Below are positions 32,257 through 38,363 of a stretch of DNA of 42,706 nucleotides, in pieces. The notes under the pieces were generated by a model, which had not been told where the DNA came from, made no database searches, and saw only the letters and a program-made list of their open reading frames with translations. Numbering within the stretch: the stretch's first letter is position 1; every line of letters begins with the position of its first letter. The position numbers and the translations under genes were made by a program. This DNA is from an uncultured Eubacterium sp. (lineage in GTDB: Bacteria; Bacillota; Clostridia; Oscillospirales; Acutalibacteraceae): assembly GCA_905233545.1 (NCBI GenBank), contig CAJOEV010000011.1:1-42706 (forward strand). Reading direction: 5' to 3'.

Positions 32257-32425
32257 GTGTTAGGTGTTAGGTATTAGGTGTTAGGCGTATCCCCTCATCC
32301 GTCTGCCTGTCGGCAGCCACCTTCCCCCCCAGGGGGAAGGCTTGATAGGTTTGATTGATTATAATTCGGATATTGCGTATGGCGATTATATTCCTAAAAC
32401 CTAACCCCTAAAAACTCAAACCTGA
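32253..32425. mobile_element. MITE-like element with terminal heptad arrays, locus 4
   Basis: The left end (32253-32287) is five 7-bp units, four of them TTAGGTG or one base different, the last TTAGGCG. The right end (32391-32425) is five inverted units: TTCCTAA, AACCTAA, CCCCTAA, AAACTCA, AACCTGA. The core of about 100 bp holds two GC-rich hairpins (about 32303-32316 and 32320-32340) and codes for nothing. The layout of inverted ends, a structured core and no gene is that of a miniature element. From memory the core resembles a sequence repeated in many gut Clostridia; this was not checked. It touches the stop codons of the genes on both sides. Confidence 0.72.
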
Positions 32426-32457
32426 AAGAAGTGTTGTCAATCCGACAACACTTCTTT
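32425..32457 (-). terminator. Terminator overlapping the MATE gene end
   Basis: A perfect 14-bp stem beginning AAAGAAGTGTTGTC with its loop at the stop codon; the gene's last codons form one arm. Confidence 0.7.
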
Positions 32458-33819
32458 TTCTTTTTCATTTTCCATTTTTATTAACTGTTTTCTTTTTATT
32501 AGATAAATGATTATAAGCGGAATGTCCGCAAAAAGCCACGCCGCAGGTGCTGCATAGCAAACAGCAGTAAAGCCAATCAGCTTCGAGAAAACAAAAGCTA
32601 TTGAAATTCTTCCGAAAAATTCGCCTGCGCCAGCAATCATATTTGCATAAGTGAATCCAAGTCCCTGAAGCGTGTTCCTCAGAACGAAGAGAATTGCAAC
32701 AAGGCTGTAGCACTGGACTGTTGCAAGAAGATATCTCTGTGCCGCCTGCATAATTTCGGAGTTTTGTTCCTTCATAAAGATTGAAACCATTGGCGTTCCG
32801 ATAAGCCAGAGCGTCAGGCTCATGGCAATAGATACGCCCAAGTCAAGCAGGAAAATACTGCTGACTGATTTGGTTATTCTCTTATAATTCTTCGCGCCGT
32901 AGTTCTGACCAACAAAGGTCTGGGTTGCAACTCCGAGGGCTGACATTGGAAGATTTGTTAAATTCTCAACCCTTCCTGCCGCAGTGAAGCCTGCAATAAC
33001 ATTTGCACCGAAGGAGTTAACTGCGCTTTGCAGACACATTGTTCCAACTGAGGTTATCGTGAACTGCAGAGAAACGGGAATACCGAGCTTAACCTGCTCA
33101 ACAGCAATCTTAAGATTCGGTTTCAAATCGCTTTTCTTTATCTGAACATCGGGATTGAGTTTGATAATATAAAATCCCGTAAGCGTTGCGGCAATAATGT
33201 GTGAAATAAGAGTTGCAGCGGCGGCGCCCTCAACACCCCAGGCAAACCTTTTAACAAAGAGCAGGTCCAGAAGGAAGTTGATAAAAACGCTTATCATAAA
33301 GAAATATAGCGGTTTTTTGCTTTCGCCGACAGCCCTTGAAATTGCCGTAAAATTGTTTGAAAGCATCTGAAACGGAACGCCGAAATAAAGAATATTAACA
33401 TATGCCGCAGAGAGATTGATTATCTCGTCGGGTGTTCCGATCAGCTTTAAAAGCGGGGTTGAAACAAGGTGGGCAATAATAACGATAAAAATGCCTATTG
33501 AAATTGCAACAATAATACTGCTTCCCGAATAGCGGGCAACCCTTTTTGAGTCCCGTGCACCGAAGGCATGGGCAACGGGAATGGTAAAACCGCTGGTAAG
33601 TCCGAGTGCCGCGCCGATAATAAAGGAGTTAATCGAGCCGACGTTTCCGACTGCTGCAAGTGCGTCGGTGCTTACATATCTTCCGACGATTATGTTGTCA
33701 ACCAGTGCATAATTATATTGAAGAAGCGAGGAAAACATAATCGGGAGCGCAAAAAGTATTATGTTTTTGATTGGGCTGCCGCTCAGCATATCAATTTTTC
33801 GTTTGGTTTTGTTTTCCAT
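32437..33819 (-). CDS. MATE family multidrug/toxin extrusion transporter
   Basis: A 460-residue membrane transporter with about 12 transmembrane helices in two homologous halves, exporting cationic compounds by Na+ or H+ antiport. It has the typical PIKNIILFALPIMFSSLLQ start, the VGRYVSTDALAAVGN segment of helix 2 and VGQNYGAKNYKRITK after the seventh helix. The gene is single, with AAGGAC before the ATG and its terminator formed by its own 3' end. The substrate cannot be told from sequence; the subgroup is the NorM/DinF-like one common in Clostridia. Confidence 0.93.
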   Translation of the reverse strand: MENKTKRKIDMLSGSPIKNIILFALPIMFSSLLQYNYALVDNIIVGRYVSTDALAAVGNVGSINSFIIGAALGLTSGFTIPVAHAFGARDSKRVARYSGSSIIVAISIGIFIVIIAHLVSTPLLKLIGTPDEIINLSAAYVNILYFGVPFQMLSNNFTAISRAVGESKKPLYFFMISVFINFLLDLLFVKRFAWGVEGAAAATLISHIIAATLTGFYIIKLNPDVQIKKSDLKPNLKIAVEQVKLGIPVSLQFTITSVGTMCLQSAVNSFGANVIAGFTAAGRVENLTNLPMSALGVATQTFVGQNYGAKNYKRITKSVSSIFLLDLGVSIAMSLTLWLIGTPMVSIFMKEQNSEIMQAAQRYLLATVQCYSLVAILFVLRNTLQGLGFTYANMIAGAGEFFGRISIAFVFSKLIGFTAVCYAAPAAWLFADIPLIIIYLIKRKQLIKMENEKEKEVLSD

Positions 33820-33850
33820 ATTTTTGTCCTTAGTTTGTTCTGTAAAAAAA

Positions 33851-33871
33851 GGCGCGATAAAAAATCGCGCC
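33851..33871 (-). terminator. Terminator of the DUF3048 gene
   Basis: GGCGCGAT/ATCGCGCC stem; the minus strand continues with seven T. Confidence 0.88.
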
Positions 33872-33880
33872 GAACCTTAT

Positions 33881-34939
33881 TTATTTTGCAGAAGTGAAGG
33901 TAACCTTTCCGCCGTTGTTTGAGGAAGCAAGCCCGATATACGATTTACCCGGATTGAGTTTTAATGCGTTTCCGCTTAAATCCTTGAGATAGAGCTTGTT
34001 ATCTTTAACTTCCCATTTGATTTGTGTCTGAGTTCCGTTTGAAATGTAGTATCCGTCGCTGCCTGTGTACAGATAGTTAAGGTAGGTTGTTGAAGAGCCC
34101 TTATACGGAACGGTTATATATTTTGTCTGGTCCATAAGGATGATAACATTCTGGAAAGCAACATCCTTTTTCCAGTCCTTTGTGTGATACTTGCCCTTTT
34201 CGTATGTGAACTTTCTTGTATCTGTTCTTGCAGAGAAGGTTGCATTAACAACAGAAGCTTTTTCGCTTCCTGCCTTTTTAACCTTTTCGTTGAAAGAAAG
34301 AGTTGAAAACTTGCTTTCATCAAGTTTAGTTCTGAAGCCCTTCTGCTTGATTGCCTTTGAAAGCTTTTTGCCGTGAATAATTCCTCTGTGCTCAGATGCA
34401 ACACGCCTTGTTGAGTCTCTGCCGAAAAGGAATCCGCCGTCCATACCGTCGAGATGGTCAACCTTATCTTTTCTTATAACGGTGTATCCGCCGATATAGC
34501 CCTGAGCCTTTCTCTGCTGGCTTCCGCCCCAGTGAACGAAAATCGAATCAAAGAATTCGCTGAACTGAACATATGAAGGACGCGCAGAACGGGTGGGACC
34601 GATTTTATCGGGAACTGATTTATAATCAGCATACAGCCAGAGCATACGGCTGATTCCGCCCTCAACCTCACCCTCAACGATAATATCGGGTGTTTTGATT
34701 CCCCACTGAGGTCTTGCAGGAGAAAGATTTTCAACAACTATTGCAACGGGGCGTTTTCCGACAGCTCTTTTTTTGAAACCGGGTTTTCCCGTAAGCGGAT
34801 TGAGAATCTCTTCTTTTTTGGTTGTGGTTTCGGTGATTTCGGTTGTCGGTGCGGCTGATGATGTATCATCCTTTTTTGCACATCCGAAAAGCGCAAGAAG
34901 AATAACAGCGCAAAGTAATAGTGATAATGCCTTTTTCAT
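33881..34939 (-). CDS. DUF3048 (YerB-like) lipoprotein
   Basis: A 352-residue surface lipoprotein. The signal ends in ALFGC (lipobox cysteine near residue 20), then a Ser/Thr-rich spacer and the two DUF3048 parts: RPVAIVVENLSPARPQWG with DKIGPTRSARP, then the C-terminal WKKDVAFQNVIIL and YKGSSTTYLNYLY region. In Bacillus the homologue is YerB; its function is not established. The start at 34939 has GAGGAG seven bases before it, whereas the ATG at 34945 is too close to that site. It is monocistronic with a strong terminator. Confidence 0.88.
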   Translation of the reverse strand: MKKALSLLLCAVILLALFGCAKKDDTSSAAPTTEITETTTKKEEILNPLTGKPGFKKRAVGKRPVAIVVENLSPARPQWGIKTPDIIVEGEVEGGISRMLWLYADYKSVPDKIGPTRSARPSYVQFSEFFDSIFVHWGGSQQRKAQGYIGGYTVIRKDKVDHLDGMDGGFLFGRDSTRRVASEHRGIIHGKKLSKAIKQKGFRTKLDESKFSTLSFNEKVKKAGSEKASVVNATFSARTDTRKFTYEKGKYHTKDWKKDVAFQNVIILMDQTKYITVPYKGSSTTYLNYLYTGSDGYYISNGTQTQIKWEVKDNKLYLKDLSGNALKLNPGKSYIGLASSNNGGKVTFTSAK

Positions 34940-35015
34940 AAACATACTCCTCTTAGAAAATAACAAGATGAATTATAACATATAAAGCAGTGTAATTCAA
35001 GTAAGCGGACAAAAT

Positions 35016-35040
35016 AATTCGGCTCACATGGAGCCGAATT
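35016..35040 (-). terminator. Terminator of the unknown membrane protein gene
   Basis: A perfect 10-bp stem AATTCGGCTC, loop ACATG, 2 bp past the stop at 35043; only a weak T-run follows on the minus strand. Confidence 0.7.
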
Positions 35041-35042
35041 TA

Positions 35043-35801
35043 TTAAGCTGTTTCAATTTCTTTTTTCTTTTTCTTTTCTGCAACATAGAAGCAAATCATA
35101 AGAACAACATAAATTGCAATCCATACGAAATAGCTCTTGCTTATGTGCTGATGGTTAACTGCAAAGTATCCGATTTTACCAAGCTGGCGAAGAATATTAA
35201 TTGAAAGAGCAGTGTATTCAAAATATTTTGCAAATCTCAGAGAGGTATATCCGCTGACATATGCAACTGCAAGTATGATAATAATTGCAGCGAAATAAAG
35301 AGCAAACTGAGAGAAATAGCAATAAAGCATATTTCCGGTTTTATACATAAAATATTTCGAAAGCACCTGTGATATTTCTGAGAAAAACGGAACGCTCAGC
35401 AATATTACAAGCAACGGAAGCGACCTGATTTCGTGGGGCTCTTCCTGCGACTTATATAATTTGTAGATAACAATAACAAACAAAAGTGCAGCAGCTCTAC
35501 CGACAAGGAAATACAGAGTATAACCGTCAACTGTTGTCTGAGCAAGGAAGCCAACCGGGGGAGGCATCATCTTGTAGCCGATAAGCGCAGCAAGAATTCC
35601 GAAATACGAATTGTTGCTTTTTGAAATTAAATAAAGAACTGTCACCAGAAGCAGAGTATAGATGATTGCAAGAATCAGAGCTAAACTCTTACCGGGAGAA
35701 AGAGTTACTTCAATAATTCTTTGTGCGCCGTATGACAAAACAATTATTATCGTTGCAAGAACGCACATAATGTTTTCTTTTGTGAAGAATTTTTTTATCA
35801 T
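35043..35801 (-). CDS. Polytopic membrane protein of unknown function
   Basis: A 252-residue protein with about seven transmembrane helices and a positive C-terminal tail (EKKKKKEIETA). No conserved catalytic motif is recognised. GAGGTG precedes the ATG, and a consensus promoter lies at 35824-35852. It is divergent from the PucR/CdaR-type regulator at 36069, and the gap between them contains a 24-bp palindrome (35897-35920), so the regulator may control it (inference). Confidence 0.68.
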   Translation of the reverse strand: MIKKFFTKENIMCVLATIIIVLSYGAQRIIEVTLSPGKSLALILAIIYTLLLVTVLYLISKSNNSYFGILAALIGYKMMPPPVGFLAQTTVDGYTLYFLVGRAAALLFVIVIYKLYKSQEEPHEIRSLPLLVILLSVPFFSEISQVLSKYFMYKTGNMLYCYFSQFALYFAAIIIILAVAYVSGYTSLRFAKYFEYTALSINILRQLGKIGYFAVNHQHISKSYFVWIAIYVVLMICFYVAEKKKKKEIETA

Positions 35802-35823
35802 AAAATTTCACCTCTTTAAACTA

Positions 35824-35852
35824 AGTATATATTTTAATATGGAGTTTGTCAA
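35824..35852 (-). promoter_or_regulatory. Promoter of the unknown membrane protein gene
   Basis: Minus strand TTGACA (35847-35852), 17 bp, TATACT (35824-35829). Confidence 0.8.
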
Positions 35853-35896
35853 CGAAAATTAAAAAATCTAAACTATATAGTCAAACAGTAAGGCTA

Positions 35897-35920
35897 TAAA
35901 ACACAATATATTGCGTTTTA
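35897..35920. promoter_or_regulatory. 24-bp palindrome between divergent promoters
   Basis: TAAAAC-A-CAATA pairs with TATTG-C-GTTTTA with a single mismatched pair and no loop. It lies 45 bp behind one -35 box and 55 bp before the other, with no T-tract, so an operator is more likely than a terminator. Confidence 0.6.
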
Positions 35921-35974
35921 TTGGCAACTTTATGCAAAATTAACAGTTTTTTAAAATTATTTTTGTGAAAAAGG

Positions 35975-36045
35975 TTGCAAAACCACAAAAAGCCTTGTAT
36001 AATATTAACAATCGGTATTATGTTTTTTTGTGCAACATTGTTGCA
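35975..36045 (+). promoter_or_regulatory. Promoter and short palindrome of the CdaR-like gene
   Basis: TTGCAA (35975-35980), 17 bp, TATAAT (35998-36003). A 15-bp palindrome TGCAACATTGTTGCA lies downstream at 36031-36045 in the leader, where binding of a protein would block transcription. Confidence 0.7.
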
Positions 36046-36068
36046 AATTCAGATAGAGGAGGCTTATT

Positions 36069-37154
36069 ATGCCAAACAGATTGTTTCAGGGCGTTGTAAA
36101 CCAGATGCGCGAGGCTACCGACAGAGTTGTCGGCGTTATCGATGAAAGCGGTTCAATTATTTCCTGCAGCGAGCTCGGTCTTATCGGTGAGGTTAAGAAG
36201 GGCGTTATTGCAGCAGGCGTTTTCAACGGACCGCAGATTTGCGTTGATTCGTGCACATACAAAGCATTTGGCGACAGCATGCATCCCGAATATGCAGCGT
36301 TTGTTGAAGGAACTGACGAAATCAGCAGAAGCTATGCGGGAATTATTGCCATTGCGCTTGACCAGATAAAAAAGAGCAACGACGAGAAGTTTGACCGCTC
36401 CAATTTTGTTAAAAATGTAATTCTTGACAACATCCTCCCGGGAGATATCTATATCAAATCCCGTGAGCTTCATTTCAATAATGACGCTTCAAGAGTTGTT
36501 TTCCTCATCAGAGTGGTTGGCAGCACGGATATTTCTGTTTTTGATGTTATTCAGAATTTCTTCCCCGACAAATCGAAGGACTATATCATTAATATAAACG
36601 AAACCGATATTGCACTTGTCAAAGAGGTTCGCCCGAATGTTGAGAGCAAGGACCTTGAAAAGCTTGCTCAGTCAATCTGCGACACTCTTGCAACCGAATT
36701 CTTCTGCAATGCAATTGTTGGAATCGGCGTTTGCGTAACAGGTATAAAAGAGCTTGCAAAATCATTTAAAGAGGCTCAGGTTGCACTTGAAGTCGGCAAG
36801 GTTTTCGACACCGAGCGTTCAATCATCAGCTATGAAAACCTCGGTATTGCAAGACTTATCTATCAGCTTCCGACAACGCTTTGCGATATGTTCCTGAAGG
36901 AAGTTTTCAAAAAGGGCTCGATTGATTCACTCGACCAGGAAACCTTGTTCACAATTCAGAAGTTCTTTGAAAACAACCTCAATGTTTCGGAAACATCGAG
37001 AAAGCTTTTTGTTCACAGAAACACCCTCGTTTACCGTCTTGAAAAAATCAAGAAGTTAACGGGACTCGACTTAAGAGAATTCGATGACGCAATCGTATTT
37101 AAAGTAGCATTAATGGTAAATAAATACCTCAATTCAACCCCAATTAAGTATTAA
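36069..37154 (+). CDS. PucR/CdaR-type transcriptional regulator
   Basis: A 361-residue regulator. The first 130 residues form a CdaR-like sensor region (RVVGVIDESGSIISCSE), then a central GGDEF-derived PucR domain (about 135-270), and a C-terminal helix-turn-helix (about 300-345: LNVSETSRKLFVHRNTLVYRLEKI). In Escherichia coli CdaR senses sugar diacids; here no such genes are near, so the ligand is unknown. GAGGAGG precedes the ATG. Its own leader holds a palindrome (36031-36045) that may allow self-control. The divergent membrane protein gene is the natural target to consider. Confidence 0.88.
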   Translation: MPNRLFQGVVNQMREATDRVVGVIDESGSIISCSELGLIGEVKKGVIAAGVFNGPQICVDSCTYKAFGDSMHPEYAAFVEGTDEISRSYAGIIAIALDQIKKSNDEKFDRSNFVKNVILDNILPGDIYIKSRELHFNNDASRVVFLIRVVGSTDISVFDVIQNFFPDKSKDYIININETDIALVKEVRPNVESKDLEKLAQSICDTLATEFFCNAIVGIGVCVTGIKELAKSFKEAQVALEVGKVFDTERSIISYENLGIARLIYQLPTTLCDMFLKEVFKKGSIDSLDQETLFTIQKFFENNLNVSETSRKLFVHRNTLVYRLEKIKKLTGLDLREFDDAIVFKVALMVNKYLNSTPIKY

Positions 37155-37157
37155 TAT

Positions 37158-37186
37158 AAAGAGCAATCCGCACGGGTTGCTCTTTA
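37158..37186 (+). terminator. Terminator of the CdaR-like gene
   Basis: AAAGAGCAA/TTGCTCTTT stem four bases past the stop. Confidence 0.75.
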
Positions 37187-37211
37187 ATAATAAAAAAATT
37201 ACAAAAAACTC

Positions 37212-37240
37212 TTGATAATTAAATTGATATATGTTATATT
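37212..37240 (+). promoter_or_regulatory. Promoter of tRNA-Gln
   Basis: TTGATA (37212-37217), 17 bp, TATATT (37235-37240), 20 bp before the tRNA. Confidence 0.78.
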
Positions 37241-37260
37241 ATCTCTTGCAAAAAGCATAT

Positions 37261-37334
37261 AGAGGCATAGTGTAACGGTAACACTCCGGACTCTGACTCC
37301 GTCATTTAAGGTTCGAATCCTTATGCCTCTGCCA
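37261..37334 (+). tRNA. tRNA-Gln (anticodon CUG)
   Basis: A complete cloverleaf: acceptor AGAGGCA/TGCCTCT, D stem GTGT/ACAC, anticodon stem CCGGA/TCCGT with loop CTCTGAC (anticodon CTG), T stem TAAGG/CCTTA with loop TTCGAAT, discriminator G and encoded CCA. A 14-bp part of its 3' end (37315-37328) recurs at 37472-37485, as expected for an integration site. Confidence 0.95.
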
Positions 37335-37340
37335 AAGAGG

Positions 37341-37372
37341 AACAGACACCCATTCGGGTGTCTGTTTTTCTT
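37341..37372 (+). terminator. Terminator of tRNA-Gln
   Basis: AACAGACACCC/GGGTGTCTGTT stem, loop ATTC, followed by a T-rich run. Confidence 0.9.
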
Positions 37373-37620
37373 TCTCAAAGAAACTAAGGATTCGAAACGA
37401 ACTCCAAGAGGCGCGCAAAATGTGCGCCGATTGGGAGAAAGGTCCGGTGGACCTTTCGATAGTTGAGAAGAGAATCCTTATGCCTTACTAGTTTTAACTT
37501 GTCAAAAGTGACTACCAGAGACGCAAACAGACCATAAATCTTATAAAAAGCAACAGCGGTTCATGGCGGCGCTCAGCGATTTTTTGAGTGACTCTTGAGT
37601 GACTGTTGATTTAATGTTAT
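37373..37620. repeat. Attachment-site-like remnant after tRNA-Gln
   Basis: This gene-free stretch holds an inverted copy of the tRNA T-arm side (TAAGGATTCGAA, 37385-37396), a GGCGC/GCGCC hairpin (about 37410-37428), a perfect GAAAGGTCC-GGT-GGACCTTTC hairpin (37437-37457), and a direct 14-bp copy of the tRNA end, GAATCCTTATGCCT (37472-37485). Further right, AGTGACT occurs at 37507-37513 and twice inside the 10-bp direct repeat TTGAGTGACT (37584-37593, 37595-37604), which could be arm sites of a tyrosine recombinase. The second of these overlaps the -35 region of a promoter (TTGAGT, 17 bp, TATAAT 37618-37623) for the next gene. Confidence 0.65.
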
Positions 37621-37656
37621 AATATATGAAGAACTAAACAAAGAAAAGAGAATACT

Positions 37657-38286
37657 ATGAGACCTCAAAATAATTATCACATTTTAGCAGTAGGTATAAT
37701 TTATCTAATAATAACTATAATTCAAATAACAGTAAAAGGGCTGTTGCCAGCATGGCTGTATTTTTCCATTACTTTTGTAACTATAGACATTACGTTGTGC
37801 GAATCATTAAAGTATTCTATTAATCAATTGTTTAGTATATATAATTTTCAAATTGAAACTCTTGATTTTATCGAATCAAATATTGATGTACTAAGAGAAT
37901 GTAATGGCGTTGACAGTTATTTAGAAATCCTTAACAAAGCTAATAAAAAGAAACAAAAAACATATAATCGTGATGAATGCTCTAAAAGTTTAAAATTTTT
38001 AAACACCCTTTGTAGAGCCGTTGAGTTTTTTGAGTTCTTTTCTTGTGCCTTAATGATTTTGATATCACCTCTAAAAGCAATCCCTTATGATTTACAGACA
38101 AATCGAATAATTAGTATATTTACACTATTATCTTTTTCTGTTACATTAATATCTCTGTTTTTTACTCGATATTTCGATTCAAAGAATGTTTTTAAGGTTG
38201 ATAACAAAGAGCTATCAAGATACTATTTAGATGTTATAAAAAAGATCTCAATAGCAACAGATAAAGTTCCAGAGGAAGACGACTGA
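37657..38286 (+). CDS. AT-rich four-helix membrane protein, first gene of the island
   Basis: A 209-residue protein with two transmembrane pairs (about 8-50 and 125-170) separated by a charged helical loop of about 75 residues, and an acidic end (VPEEDD). No family is recognised; it resembles in outline the small membrane effectors found in phage-defence loci but lacks a known signature such as SLATT. Codon use is clearly more AT-rich than in genes left of the tRNA. The ribosome site is weak (AAAAGAG). It is 77 bp before the zinc-ribbon nuclease gene on the same strand and may be co-transcribed with it. Confidence 0.62.
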   Translation: MRPQNNYHILAVGIIYLIITIIQITVKGLLPAWLYFSITFVTIDITLCESLKYSINQLFSIYNFQIETLDFIESNIDVLRECNGVDSYLEILNKANKKKQKTYNRDECSKSLKFLNTLCRAVEFFEFFSCALMILISPLKAIPYDLQTNRIISIFTLLSFSVTLISLFFTRYFDSKNVFKVDNKELSRYYLDVIKKISIATDKVPEEDD

Positions 38287-38363
38287 TAAATCTGTCTATC
38301 AGTTTAAAAGTTTACAAATAATAAAACACAAACTATAAATATCACTTAAAAGAGAGGTATTAT

